Origin: Alloalcanivorax venustensis ISO4
Lineage (GTDB): Bacteria; Pseudomonadota; Gammaproteobacteria; Pseudomonadales; Alcanivoracaceae
DNA length: 64,000 bases
Reading direction: 5' to 3'
Assembly (NCBI RefSeq): GCF_015356855.1
Contig: NZ_ARXR01000004.1
Location: 1 to 64,000 of the forward strand
The first letter of the stretch is position 1; every line of letters begins with the position of its first letter. Position numbers and translations under genes: made by a program. This document shows, piece by piece, positions 15,379 to 23,725 of the stretch. A model generated the notes under the pieces. It searched no databases and was not told the origin of the DNA. It worked only from the letters and a program-made list of their open reading frames with translations.

Positions 15379-16057
15379 GTCGTTTCTCTCCACATGTAAT
15401 AAAAGGCCACATGTCATAACGGCCACACTGAACAAGGGTCCGCCTCGCGGCCTGGCCTTGGCACTAATCGAACGGGTCGACCCGAACTCGACAGGACGGT
15501 AATTCCTCAAGTCGGGAGCCTCTGGGCAACTCCCTTGCGTGCTCTGCGCGTCCTGAAGCGAGCAGATGCAAGGCGTGGTTCGCCGCCAATGGCCGCAGCC
15601 CTTGGCAAGAAGCACAACGCAGCAGATGTTCGCTTCAGGACGCGCCCTTCGGGGCTTTCAGGCGAGCCCGCCCTCAGCGTTGCGCTTTTTCGTCGGGCCG
15701 TCAGCACGACTTCAAAATCGCGCCTTGACGGCGGACTCGCCTGAAAGCCAGAGCACGCAAGGGAGTTGCCCAGAGGCTCCTTAGGTCAATTAAAAAAATG
15801 AATGCTTTCGTCTATGGCGACGATGAAGCGCTACTTTAGGGAGAGGGCATCGGACGGCGGTAGCGTATTCCTGCCGCGTGCTTGCCCGATTCTGTTAAGC
15901 AGGGAAAGGTTCACGAAACTGTTATCTGCGTATTCCTTCCACGGGTTGCGCGATCCTGCAGGGTGCTTGCCCAAAACTGCAGCCCGTGTCGGAGTCGCTT
16001 TCCGGGGCCGCCGCCGGGCGTATACTGAGCCGCAAGCCAATTCGGGAGGGTTACGAC
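15379..16057. other. regulatory gap between efflux operon and AraC gene
   Basis: A 679-bp stretch without a credible gene. It must hold the promoters of the divergent efflux operon and AraC regulator. Positions 15,515-15,780 are a structured palindromic element described separately. The short readings seen here are in frames running through that palindrome and lack ribosome binding sites or family resemblance. Confidence 0.7.
15515..15780. repeat. 266-bp three-stem palindromic element
   Basis: Six arms lie in the order A B B' C C' A'. A (15,515-15,546) and A' (15,749-15,780) are perfect 32-bp inverted repeats. B (15,547-15,561) and B' (15,630-15,644) are perfect over 15 bp (CGCGTCCTGAAGCGA). 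C (15,654-15,666) and C' (15,736-15,748) are perfect over 13 bp (GCTTTCAGGCGAG) and extend imperfectly for about 10 more. B starts on the base after A, and A' on the base after C', so a single strand would fold into a three-way junction with two long hairpins. No target-site duplication is obvious. It could be a MITE-like element or encode a structured RNA. Confidence 0.7.
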
Positions 16058-17026
16058 GTGAAGGCAAGCACTTCGATCGCGAGCATGGAAAACGAAGCCG
16101 CCGAGGAACTGCGACGTCTCGGCGAGATTGTGTCTCGCAAGATTCTGCCCTGGGCGCCGCTGGACGGCCTGCAGCCCACCCCCATCGAGGGCCTGGAACT
16201 TATCCGCTCGGACACCCCCACCACCTGTGTGTCGTCGGTGTACGAGCCTTCCCTGTGCCTGATCGCCCAGGGCGGCAAGACCGTCTGGCTGGGCGACAAG
16301 GAGATCGTCTACGGCCCGCTGAGTTGTCTGGTGTCGTCGGTGCATCTGCCGGTGCTCGGCCAGGTCACCCAGGCGAGCCCGGACAAACCCTATCTGGGCG
16401 TCAAGCTGTCGGTGGACCCTCAGGAAGTCACCGATCTGATCATCGAGCTGGGCGACGATCTCAGCGAACCGGAAGAAGAGTGCCCCGATATCTCCTGCGG
16501 TCTGTGCCGCACCCAGGCGGAAAAAGGCATGGTGGAGGCGGTCACCCGCCTGGTGTCGCTGCTGGACAGCCCCGCGGATGCGCGCATCCTGGCGCCGCTG
16601 GCGCGCCGCGAGATTATCTATCGGGCGTTGATCGGCGAGACCGGACCGAGAATGCGCCGCTTCGCGTCGGCGGACAGCCAGGCGCACCGTATTTCCAAAG
16701 TGATCGCCGTGCTCAAGGATCGCTTCACCGAGCCGCTGCGCATCCGCGAGCTGGCGGAACAGGCGAACATGAGCGAGTCGTCCCTGTTCCACAGTTTCAA
16801 GCAGGTGACGCGCATGTCGCCGCTGCAGTTCCAGAAGAAGCTGCGCCTGCACGAAGCCCGGCGCCTGATGCTGAGCGAGGGGCTGGAAGCGGCCACCGCC
16901 AGCTTCCGGGTGGGGTATGAAAGTCCGTCCCATTTCAGCCGCGAATACAGCCGCCTGTTCGGCGCGCCGCCGCGGGCGGACGTGATCAAACTGCGCGGCG
17001 AGACGCCGCAGGCGGTGCGCCTCTAG
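16058..17026 (+). CDS. AraC-family regulator of the efflux operon
   Basis: A 322-residue regulator with an N-terminal cupin-like sensor (AraC_N type: CVSSVYEPSLCLIAQGGKTV, LGDKEIVYGP) and C-terminal helix-turn-helix pair (IRELAEQANMSESSLFHSFK; FRVGYESPSHFSREYSRLFG). The GTG at 16,058 is chosen because GGGAGGG lies eight bases upstream; an ATG nine codons further in is possible. A central Cys cluster (ECPDISCGLC) is common in this subfamily. Divergent from the three-gene RND operon, so it likely controls it, as similar AraC genes do next to mex-type operons; ligand unknown. Confidence 0.88.
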   Translation: MKASTSIASMENEAAEELRRLGEIVSRKILPWAPLDGLQPTPIEGLELIRSDTPTTCVSSVYEPSLCLIAQGGKTVWLGDKEIVYGPLSCLVSSVHLPVLGQVTQASPDKPYLGVKLSVDPQEVTDLIIELGDDLSEPEEECPDISCGLCRTQAEKGMVEAVTRLVSLLDSPADARILAPLARREIIYRALIGETGPRMRRFASADSQAHRISKVIAVLKDRFTEPLRIRELAEQANMSESSLFHSFKQVTRMSPLQFQKKLRLHEARRLMLSEGLEAATASFRVGYESPSHFSREYSRLFGAPPRADVIKLRGETPQAVRL

Positions 17027-17039
17027 GCCTAATCAGGGG

Positions 17040-17426
17040 CTACAGCCGGTCGCGCACCAGCGCCACCATGGCGAAGCCCAGGCCGGTCATCGCCAGGGAG
17101 CCGGCCACGTGCACGGCGATGCCGGCCAGCGCCACCGCCCAGCGGCCGCTTTGCAGATGCTCGAACATCTCCGCCGAAAAGGTGGAGAACGTGGTCAGCG
17201 CGCCGAGAAACCCGGTCACCAGGAACAGCCGCCACTCCGGCGCCAGCGCCGGCAGCCAGGCGAACACCCCCAACGCCAAGCCGATCAGCCAGCCGCCCAG
17301 CAGGTTGGCCGCCAGCGTGCCCAGCGGCAGCGCCGGAAACAAGGCGTTCAGCCACAGCCCCAGCAGCCAGCGGGCATTGGCGCCCAGGGCAGCGCCGCCA
17401 CTGATCGCCAGTACGTATAACCACAT
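17040..17426 (-). CDS. crcB: fluoride channel CrcB/Fluc
   Basis: A 128-residue, four-helix membrane protein that forms a dual-topology dimer and lets fluoride leave the cell. Family marks are [14 protein letters not shown] near the N-terminus (Gly/Arg motif), [14 protein letters not shown], and [16 protein letters not shown] with the conserved Thr-Thr-Phe-Ser-Thr-Phe track that lines the fluoride path. The ATG at 17,426 gives a start typical of the family; a longer start 13 codons upstream adds a charged, atypical leader. No fluoride riboswitch is recognisable upstream. Convergent with the AraC gene. Confidence 0.92.
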   Translation of the reverse strand: MWLYVLAISGGAALGANARWLLGLWLNALFPALPLGTLAANLLGGWLIGLALGVFAWLPALAPEWRLFLVTGFLGALTTFSTFSAEMFEHLQSGRWAVALAGIAVHVAGSLAMTGLGFAMVALVRDRL

Positions 17427-17598
17427 GCGTTCGTTTCCCCAGCGGATGGAAAGGTCTATTAGCATGCCATTCCATGGGCGCGAACGTTACCCCTGGTTAC
17501 CTCATTTGCACCGGCTATAACACTGAACGGTGACAACACTATGGCGTCCGCCGCCAACAGGGGTACTGTGGTAAAAAAACAACCCGCCGGTGAATGCT

Positions 17599-18396
17599 AT
17601 GGACCGGATCCGCAGCGAGGACCTCAGGGACTTTCTTACCGTCGCCGAGGAAGGTGATTTCGCCCGCGCCGCCCAACGCCTGGGTCGCCATCCCATGTTG
17701 TTGAAGGAGAGCGTGCGGGAGCTGGAGCGCGACATGGGCGCGCCCCTGCTGATCGTTAACGCCACGACGGTGAGCCTGACCGGCGCCGGCGACGCCCTGG
17801 TGATCAGCGCCCGGGCGCTGCTCGCCAGCCAGGAAGCCAGCCGCGCGCCGCGCACGCGCCTGCCCGCCAACGGCCAGTTGCGCATCGGCGTGCCCGCGGC
17901 GCCCTTGCCGCCGCTGGTGCCCCGCATTCTCAGCGCCTTCCGCGCGCTGTTCCCGCGTATCGCCCTGAACATTCGCGAGGCCTCGGACGGTGCCCAGTTA
18001 CACGAACTGGAGGCCGGCCGGCTGGACATCGGCTTCGTGCATTCCGCGCAGAGCCCGGCAGCGCTGCCCTGGGAGGCGCTCACCGAGGAGCCGCTGTGCG
18101 TGATACTGCCGCCCCGGCACCCGCTGCTGACGCTGCGCACCGTGGCCCTGGAACTGCTCGCCGCGGAGCCCTTTATCCTGCCGTCGGCGGGCCTGGGCGT
18201 GGCGATCGTGCCCTGCGACCCGGACACCGACGATCAATATGGGGCACTGCTGCGCCCCCTGACGGTTCACGGGCGGCCGGCGCCCGCCACCCTGCCGCTG
18301 CTGCTGGCGCGCGGCAAAGGCCCGCCGGGCGTGGTGCTGAGCCAGTTTCTCGACACCGCGCGCCAGTTCGCCGGGCACCCGCCGACGACCCACTGA
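17599..18396 (+). CDS. LysR-type regulator, shortened effector domain
   Basis: A 265-residue LysR-family protein (268 if the in-frame GTG nine bases earlier is used). The N-terminal winged helix is recognisable (LRDFLTVAEEGDFARAAQRL ... RELERDMGAPLLIV), though the recognition helix reads HPMLLKESV rather than the usual QPAVS. The effector domain begins at QLRIGVPAAPLPPLVPRIL and is recognisable up to DIGFVHSAQ, but after ILPSAGLGVAIVP about 30-40 residues of the normal fold are missing, so the second lobe is incomplete. It may be a diverged or decaying regulator. Target unknown; the gap to crcB is about 170 bp. Confidence 0.75.
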   Translation: MDRIRSEDLRDFLTVAEEGDFARAAQRLGRHPMLLKESVRELERDMGAPLLIVNATTVSLTGAGDALVISARALLASQEASRAPRTRLPANGQLRIGVPAAPLPPLVPRILSAFRALFPRIALNIREASDGAQLHELEAGRLDIGFVHSAQSPAALPWEALTEEPLCVILPPRHPLLTLRTVALELLAAEPFILPSAGLGVAIVPCDPDTDDQYGALLRPLTVHGRPAPATLPLLLARGKGPPGVVLSQFLDTARQFAGHPPTTH

Positions 18397-18530
18397 GCGT
18401 GGCACGGTCCTTGTATCCCTGGGGCCACGCCTGCACAGAAGCGGCCCTGTTCGTATAGACTAAGGTCGCTTGCGGCGCCCCCGCACGCTTGCTTGAATAG
18501 CGTCCCGAAAACCGGCAATCAGGAGTTCCC

Positions 18531-19538
18531 ATGGCGGCAACACGCGTTACAGTCATCCCCGGCGACGGCATCGGCCCGGACATCATGAGCGCCACCATCC
18601 GTGTTCTCGACGCGCTCGATTGCGGCCTCACCTATGACTACGCGATCGCCGGGCAAACCGCCCTGGACAAGGGCGAGGACCTGGTGCCCCAGGAAACCCT
18701 GGATCTGATTGAAAAGAACCCGGTGGCGCTGAAAGGCCCGATCACCACACCGGTGGGCAAGGGCTTCCGCTCGGTGAACGTGACCCTGCGCAAGCACTTC
18801 GATCTGTTCGCCAATCTGCGCCCGGCGCTGTCCATTCCCGGCGTGCGCTCGCGCTACGACAACGTGGACATCGTCACCATCCGCGAAAACATCGAAGGGA
18901 TTTACTCCGGCGAAGGCCAGACCGTCAGCGACGACGGCGAGCGCGCCGAGCTGCGCAGCGTGATCACCCGCAAGGAGTCCAAGCGGCTGATGCGCTTCGC
19001 CTATGAAGCGGCCCGCCGGCTCAACCGCCGCAAAGTGACGGTGGTGCACAAGGCCAACATCATGAAGTCCACCTCCGGCCTGTTCCTGGACGTGGCGCGC
19101 TCCATCGCCAAGGAGTACGACGACATCGAGCACGAGGAGATGATCGTCGACAACTGCGCCATGCAGCTGGTGATGAACCCGCACCGTTTCGACGTGATCG
19201 TCACCACCAATCTGTTCGGCGACATCCTCTCCGACCTGTGCGCCGGCCTCACCGGCGGCCTGGGCCTGGCGCCCGGCGCCAACGTGGGCGAACACAAGGG
19301 CATCTTCGAAGCGGTGCACGGCAGCGCGCCGGACATCGCCGGGCAGAACATCGCCAACCCCACCGCCCTGATGCTGGGCGCGGCGATGATGCTGGAATAC
19401 CTGGAACGCAACGAAGACGCGGAACGGATGCGCAAGGCGATTCGCTTCGTGGTGGGCGAAGGCAAGGTCACCACGCCGGACCTGGGCGGCAAGGCCTCCA
19501 CCTCCGAATTCACCGACGAGGTGATCCGTAACCTCTGA
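18531..19538 (+). CDS. NAD-type isocitrate dehydrogenase
   Basis: A 335-residue member of the isocitrate/isopropylmalate dehydrogenase family, cytoplasmic, metal-dependent oxidative decarboxylase. The start VTVIPGDGIGPDIM and the segments SVNVTLRKHFDLFANLRPA, VTIRENIEGIYSGEG, VVHKANIMKSTSGLFL and GSAPDIAGQNIANP match the short NAD-linked isocitrate dehydrogenase group, as opposed to the long NADP Icd or to LeuB. The ribosome binding site AGGAG is well placed. Role in the TCA cycle is likely; homoisocitrate or related substrates cannot be excluded from sequence alone. Confidence 0.85.
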   Translation: MAATRVTVIPGDGIGPDIMSATIRVLDALDCGLTYDYAIAGQTALDKGEDLVPQETLDLIEKNPVALKGPITTPVGKGFRSVNVTLRKHFDLFANLRPALSIPGVRSRYDNVDIVTIRENIEGIYSGEGQTVSDDGERAELRSVITRKESKRLMRFAYEAARRLNRRKVTVVHKANIMKSTSGLFLDVARSIAKEYDDIEHEEMIVDNCAMQLVMNPHRFDVIVTTNLFGDILSDLCAGLTGGLGLAPGANVGEHKGIFEAVHGSAPDIAGQNIANPTALMLGAAMMLEYLERNEDAERMRKAIRFVVGEGKVTTPDLGGKASTSEFTDEVIRNL

Positions 19539-19650
19539 GCTTTTATCCGGCGCTTTATCAATCTTTTGCATGTGTCCGTAGGCAGAGGCTCTGTTCATCC
19601 TCTATGCTCGAATTCCACTTACGGATTCTTCATCGCAACAGGAGGTTGTA

Positions 19651-19920
19651 ATGAGTCAATCGCCGGAAACCGAAGCTCTCAAGAAGGACATGGACCAGCT
19701 GCGCCGCGATCTGGGCGCGCTTACCGAAGCGTTTAAACGCAACTCCCAGCAACGCGCCCAGGCCGGCGTGGAACACGCCCGCGATCAGTTCGACCAGGTG
19801 CGCCGTCAGGCCGAAGGCCAGGCCGAGCAAGTGGGTTCGCACATCAAGGAGCGCCCCTTCACCAGCGTGCTCAGCGCGTTCGGCGTGGGCCTGCTGATCG
19901 GCAAACTGATCAGCCGCTGA
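19651..19920 (+). CDS. YqjD/ElaB-like DUF883 membrane-anchored protein
   Basis: An 89-residue protein: a charged, coiled-coil-like N-terminal part (EALKKDMDQLRRDLGALTEA) and a single C-terminal hydrophobic segment (SVLSAFGVGLLIGKLIS) preceded by KERP, the form of the DUF883/ElaB/YqjD family. E. coli members are C-tail-anchored inner-membrane proteins that bind ribosomes in stationary phase; the same role here is inference. Strong ribosome binding site (AGGAGG). Followed three bases later by a membrane protein, the same arrangement as yqjD-yqjE. Confidence 0.82.
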   Translation: MSQSPETEALKKDMDQLRRDLGALTEAFKRNSQQRAQAGVEHARDQFDQVRRQAEGQAEQVGSHIKERPFTSVLSAFGVGLLIGKLISR

Positions 19921-19923
19921 TCG

Positions 19924-20400
19924 ATGAATATACGCGGCCCCCTGTCCAGCCTGTTCAGCCTTAACGCGCTGGTCTGGCTGGCCATGCTCACCGGCTTCGC
20001 GGCCCTGCTTTGCCTGGCGGCCGCCGCCTGGTTCGCCATGGCGCCGCCCCTGGGCGCGCCCCTGGCGTCCCTGTTCACCGGCCTCGGCCTGCTGGTCATG
20101 GCGGTGCTGCTCGTGATGGTGGTGCAACGTACCACTCACAAATCCGGATCCAGCGGCAAGGACAGCCGCGAGCTCTCGCGCCAGGACGAGCGCATTGAGG
20201 ACAATCTCCGGCCCCTGGTGGGCGACCGCGCCGCGCAATGGACCCGGGAGCACACCGGCACGGTGGTGGTCGGTGCGCTGGCCGCCGGCATCCTGCTGGC
20301 CGCCAGCCCCAACGCCCGCCGTCTGGTTACCCGGGCGGCGGGCCCGGTGCTGACCCGCAAGGCCATGGACGCCTACAAGGATTTCTCCGACCAGGGTTGA
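19924..20400 (+). CDS. YqjE-like membrane protein
   Basis: A 158-residue protein with two long hydrophobic segments near residues 15-38 and 44-65 separated by a short turn, a charged loop (KDSRELSRQDERIEDNL), and a third hydrophobic stretch (TVVVGALAAGILLAA) near residue 115. The first half resembles the phage-holin-like YqjE family that accompanies YqjD; the C-terminal part is reminiscent of the DUF883 tail. It starts three bases after the YqjD-like gene and is certainly co-transcribed with it. Function unknown, perhaps a stress-related envelope protein. Confidence 0.65.
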   Translation: MNIRGPLSSLFSLNALVWLAMLTGFAALLCLAAAAWFAMAPPLGAPLASLFTGLGLLVMAVLLVMVVQRTTHKSGSSGKDSRELSRQDERIEDNLRPLVGDRAAQWTREHTGTVVVGALAAGILLAASPNARRLVTRAAGPVLTRKAMDAYKDFSDQG

Positions 20401-20480
20401 AACCCTCGGTAACCATGGTGCCGTTCCGCGCGCCGGGATTTGCGCTAGACTGCGCTTTTTAACGGCAACCGGAGCGGGCC

Positions 20481-21422
20481 ATGAAAAGCGAGCGCGGCGC
20501 ACTGATTCTTTCCGTGGTGATGTCCCTGGTCGTGGGCGCCGCCGCGGTCACCGCCGCGTCCCTGACCCAGTCCAAGGCCATCCTTCTGGATGGCCTGTTC
20601 AATCTCATCTACTTTCTGGTCGCCCTGGTGACGGTGCGCATCAGCGTGCTGGCGGCCCAGCCCGACGACCGCAAATTCCCATTCGGCTACGGCTACTTCG
20701 AATCCCTGGTGAACGCCGGCAAGGGCCTGCTGATTCTCGGCGTGGCGCTGTTCGCGCTGGTCGACGCGGTGCTGGCGCTGCTCGCCGGCGGCCGCGAAAT
20801 CGTCGCCGGCCCGGCCATCGGCTACGCCGTGTTCGCCACCCTGGCCTGCTCGCTGACCGCCTGGGCGCTGCACCGCAGCCGCCGGCACGTGGACAGCCCG
20901 CTAATGCGCGCCGATTTCGAGAACTGGCTGGTGAATGCGCTGATCTCCTCCGGCGTGCTGCTCACCTTCTGCATGATCCCGGTGGCGCGCTTCTTCGATC
21001 GCGACGACATCGTGCCCTACGTGGATTCGGTGCTGGTGATCGCGGTGGTGCTGTTCTGCCTGAGCGTGCCCATCCGCATGGCCAAGGGCGCGATCATGGA
21101 GCTGCTCAACCGGGCACCGCCCCGCGAGCTGCGCCGCCCGGTGCTGGCCGCCATCGACGCGGCGCTGGCCGACCTGCCCGTGCGCCAGTGTCAGGTGCGC
21201 ATGGTGCGCCCGGGCCGCCAGCTGTATGTGATGATCCATGTGGTGCTGCCGGCGGATTTTCCGCTCACCGGGCTGCCGCAGCTGGACACCCTGCGCGAGC
21301 GCCTGACCAGCGCGGTGTCGGCGGTCTACCCGCACCAGGTCACCGACACCCTGTTCACCGCCGATGCGAAATGGGCCGAACCCTGCGAGGCCATGCCGGT
21401 GGTGTCCACGCCCCGGCGCTAG
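20481..21422 (+). CDS. CDF-family transporter with altered metal site
   Basis: A 313-residue, six-helix protein of the cation diffusion facilitator family with a C-terminal cytoplasmic domain. The conserved FPFGYGYFESLVNAGKGLL segment (family K-F-P-x-G) is present. However the transport site is degenerate: in the second helix the family pattern D-x3-D reads D-G-L-F-N, and in the fifth helix H-x3-D reads N-W-L-V-N (RADFENWLVNALISS). It may move another ion, use another site, or have lost transport. Good ribosome binding site (GGAG). No operon partner. Confidence 0.75.
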   Translation: MKSERGALILSVVMSLVVGAAAVTAASLTQSKAILLDGLFNLIYFLVALVTVRISVLAAQPDDRKFPFGYGYFESLVNAGKGLLILGVALFALVDAVLALLAGGREIVAGPAIGYAVFATLACSLTAWALHRSRRHVDSPLMRADFENWLVNALISSGVLLTFCMIPVARFFDRDDIVPYVDSVLVIAVVLFCLSVPIRMAKGAIMELLNRAPPRELRRPVLAAIDAALADLPVRQCQVRMVRPGRQLYVMIHVVLPADFPLTGLPQLDTLRERLTSAVSAVYPHQVTDTLFTADAKWAEPCEAMPVVSTPRR

Positions 21423-21522
21423 CGACGGCGGGACGGACCCCCGGTATTTCATTTGTCAGCGCCCGCGGTTTGCCCTACCGTTCCAGCAACGAGCCCATCC
21501 GGGCCGCGCTGGGAGGAAAACC

Positions 21523-22257
21523 ATGCGCTATGAACTCTTCTACTGGCCCGGCATTCAAGGACGCGGCGAGTTCGTCCGACTCGCCCTGGAAGATGCCGGC
21601 GCGCCCTATCTCGATGTGGGGCTGGGCGACGCCCGCGACGGCCTCGGCCTGCCCGCCATCGACAGCTACCTCAACGGTGACGCCACCCCGCGCCCGCCGT
21701 TCGCGCCGCCCTTTCTGAAAGCCGGCAATCTGGTGATTTCCCATGTGGCGAATATTCTCCAGTTCCTCGGCCCGCCCCTGGCCCTGGTGCCCGACAACGA
21801 GCCGGCGCGCTACTGGATCCACGGTCTGCAACTGACCGTGAGTGACTGGGTGGCGGAGATCCACGACATTCATCACCCGATCGGGCCGTCGCTGTATTAC
21901 CACCAACAGGAAGCGGAAGCGCGCCGCCGGGCGGTTGCCTTCCACCAACAGCGGCTGCCACGCTTTCTCGATTATTTCGAGCGGGTTCTGGAACTGAACC
22001 CGGCCGGGCCGGAGTATCTGGCTGGTGGCGAGCACTGCTACGCGGACCTGTCGCTGTTTCAGGTCATTCGCGGTCTGCAGTACGCGTTTCCGAGAACCAT
22101 GAACACGCACAGGGCGCGCATTCCCAGAACGCTGACGCTGGTTGAACGGGTCGCGGCACGGCCGGGCATCCAGGCGTATCTGCAGTCGGATCGACGCCAG
22201 CCGTTCAACGAGAGCGGCATCTTCCGCCACTACCCGGAGTTGGATACCGTCGCCTGA
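21523..22257 (+). CDS. glutathione S-transferase
   Basis: A 244-residue cytoplasmic GST of the sigma/alpha-like class. The N-terminal thioredoxin fold starts YELFYWPGIQGRGEFVRLAL, with the catalytic Tyr near residue 7 (FYW) and the G-R-G-E segment of this class; the cis-Pro region is FAPPFLKAGNLVISHVANIL, where Ser-His replaces the usual Gln-Ser. The C-terminal helical domain includes ADLSLFQVIRGLQYAF. It would conjugate glutathione to electrophiles. The ATG at 21,523 follows GGGAGGA. Substrate unknown. Confidence 0.85.
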   Translation: MRYELFYWPGIQGRGEFVRLALEDAGAPYLDVGLGDARDGLGLPAIDSYLNGDATPRPPFAPPFLKAGNLVISHVANILQFLGPPLALVPDNEPARYWIHGLQLTVSDWVAEIHDIHHPIGPSLYYHQQEAEARRRAVAFHQQRLPRFLDYFERVLELNPAGPEYLAGGEHCYADLSLFQVIRGLQYAFPRTMNTHRARIPRTLTLVERVAARPGIQAYLQSDRRQPFNESGIFRHYPELDTVA

Positions 22258-22366
22258 ACCGGCGCTCTTTACAGGAGTTTGCGTTTGCAGCGCGCCCCTG
22301 TGTTGTCGAAGCCGGCGACGCGGCGCACTCTGTCCGGTGAAGCGTCACACACATGGAGCGTACTGA

Positions 22367-22696
22367 ATGAGAGCCATCGAATGGGATTCACCCGGCGACC
22401 AGAGCGTCGCCGAGTACTACGCGAAGGACCCGAACATCGACGCCACGCCGCACAAGGGCAGCGTGCTGTCGGCCCGTTTCCAGGGCCTGGTGGCGCGGGT
22501 GCGGGTGGACGCCTACACCGACGGCACCAGCTACGGGGACGTGGTGGCCCTGATCGACCCGGAAACCGGTAAGCGACTCACCGAACACCGGGGCATCGCG
22601 GTGGGCGACACGGTCGCCCTGCCGGATGCGAAACGGGCCTTCGAGCCCAACCTGGAACCGGAAGAGGACGAGGACGGCGACGAAGAGCGGGACTGA
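22367..22696 (+). CDS. conserved hypothetical protein
   Basis: A 109-residue soluble protein with no signal peptide or membrane segment. The central part (SARFQGLVARVRVDAYTDGT, YGDVVALIDPETGKRL) looks like a small beta-rich domain; the C-terminus is very acidic (EPEEDEDGDEERD). I do not recognise the family. A ribosome binding site (GGAGCG) precedes the ATG. It is convergent with the CHAD gene, seven bases apart. Function unknown. Confidence 0.6.
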   Translation: MRAIEWDSPGDQSVAEYYAKDPNIDATPHKGSVLSARFQGLVARVRVDAYTDGTSYGDVVALIDPETGKRLTEHRGIAVGDTVALPDAKRAFEPNLEPEEDEDGDEERD

Positions 22697-22703
22697 AACC
22701 CGC

Positions 22704-23579
22704 TCAGGCGGCGCCGGCCGCGCCGGCCAGGGCTTTGCGGAACGCCTTGGGCTTGAGGCTGTAGCAGCGGCGGGTGCGCTTGCGGCATTCCGCCACCCGG
22801 TCCGCCTCCAGCCGGGCGATCAGCTGGTGCACGATCACGAAGGGTTCTTTATCCTCGCTGTCTTTTTTGCGCTTGCGCAGATGCTCGTCGAGCACATGCA
22901 GGTCGTGCAGCTCGCCGAGCAACTTGCCCAGCTTGCGGAACTCCTTCAGTGAAAGGGCGGAGTCGTCCAGGCTGCTTTCCAGCGGTTCCAGTTGATAGAG
23001 CTGATACTTAACCCGCTTGCGGAACCGGTGCCAAAGCTCCGGCTGGTTCTCCACCACCGCTTCCAGCCCCTGCTGCCGGCCTTCGGCATAGAGCCGGCCG
23101 AAGCCTTTTTTGATCAGCTCCGCATTATCCGCTTCGATGTTCAGGTTGCGCCACAGGTAGAGGTCGGCGCGGAACACGCCTTCCAGACCTTCCGGCATCG
23201 CCGGCGACGCCAGTTCCTGCTCGGCTGCCAGGGCCTGGGCGCGCACCGCGTCGATGGCCTCGCTTTCGTAGTCGCGGGCGCCTTTGCGCAAACTCTCCAG
23301 AGTTTCGCCCATCACCTGCGTATCGCGGGCGCCGGCCAGGGCCCGTGCCGCCATGCGCAGGGCTTTGTCCTGCCGACGCGCGGTCTTCTTGTCGACCACA
23401 CCGGCCATCACCCGCCAGATCGCCCGCAGCCGCTTCACGGCCACGCGCACCTGGTGCACCTGCTCCGGGGTCAGGCTGGTCTGACCTTCAAGCACGGAAA
23501 GTACGGTTTCGTCCTGATCGCAGGCGGCGCCGGCGAGGCGTCCCGGCAAATCCGAAGCGGATGTCGCGGCTTTGCTCAT
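22704..23579 (-). CDS. CHAD-domain protein
   Basis: A 291-residue protein made almost entirely of a CHAD domain: an all-helical fold with conserved His and Lys/Arg residues that binds polyphosphate. Recognisable parts are LTPEQVHQVRVAVKRLRAIWR (first conserved H/R/K helix), RDTQVM, and the second repeat PELWHRFRKRVKYQLYQLE. The surface is strongly basic. CHAD proteins often localise to polyphosphate granules; no CYTH/triphosphatase domain or ppk gene is adjacent. Single-gene unit. Confidence 0.88.
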   Translation of the reverse strand: MSKAATSASDLPGRLAGAACDQDETVLSVLEGQTSLTPEQVHQVRVAVKRLRAIWRVMAGVVDKKTARRQDKALRMAARALAGARDTQVMGETLESLRKGARDYESEAIDAVRAQALAAEQELASPAMPEGLEGVFRADLYLWRNLNIEADNAELIKKGFGRLYAEGRQQGLEAVVENQPELWHRFRKRVKYQLYQLEPLESSLDDSALSLKEFRKLGKLLGELHDLHVLDEHLRKRKKDSEDKEPFVIVHQLIARLEADRVAECRKRTRRCYSLKPKAFRKALAGAAGAA

Positions 23580-23679
23580 GGAGGGCTCCGATGTTGGCGG
23601 TTCTAATGGGGAGCCCGATTATGAATTTTTCCGGCGACAATTACCGTGACAACTAAATGACAGCGCCCGCGAACGACAA

Positions 23680-23699
23680 CGCCCGCCGAAAGGCGGGCG
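23680..23699. terminator. bidirectional hairpin between CHAD and almA genes
   Basis: CGCCCGCC-GAAA-GGCGGGCG forms a perfect 8-bp stem with a GAAA tetraloop, 27 bases beyond the almA stop. On the minus strand TTGTCGTT follows. It probably ends the almA transcript. Confidence 0.65.
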
Positions 23700-23725
23700 C
23701 TGAACGATGCCGGACCGCGTCGGTG

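Noticed and set aside
15379..15615. Upstream extension of the efflux fusion protein
   Set aside because: The extra sequence translates the palindromic element, while the ATG at 15,378 has a Shine-Dalgarno sequence and opens a lipoprotein signal.
17427..17589. Fluoride riboswitch upstream of crcB
   Set aside because: The conserved crcB-motif pseudoknot sequences could not be found; the leader is also short.
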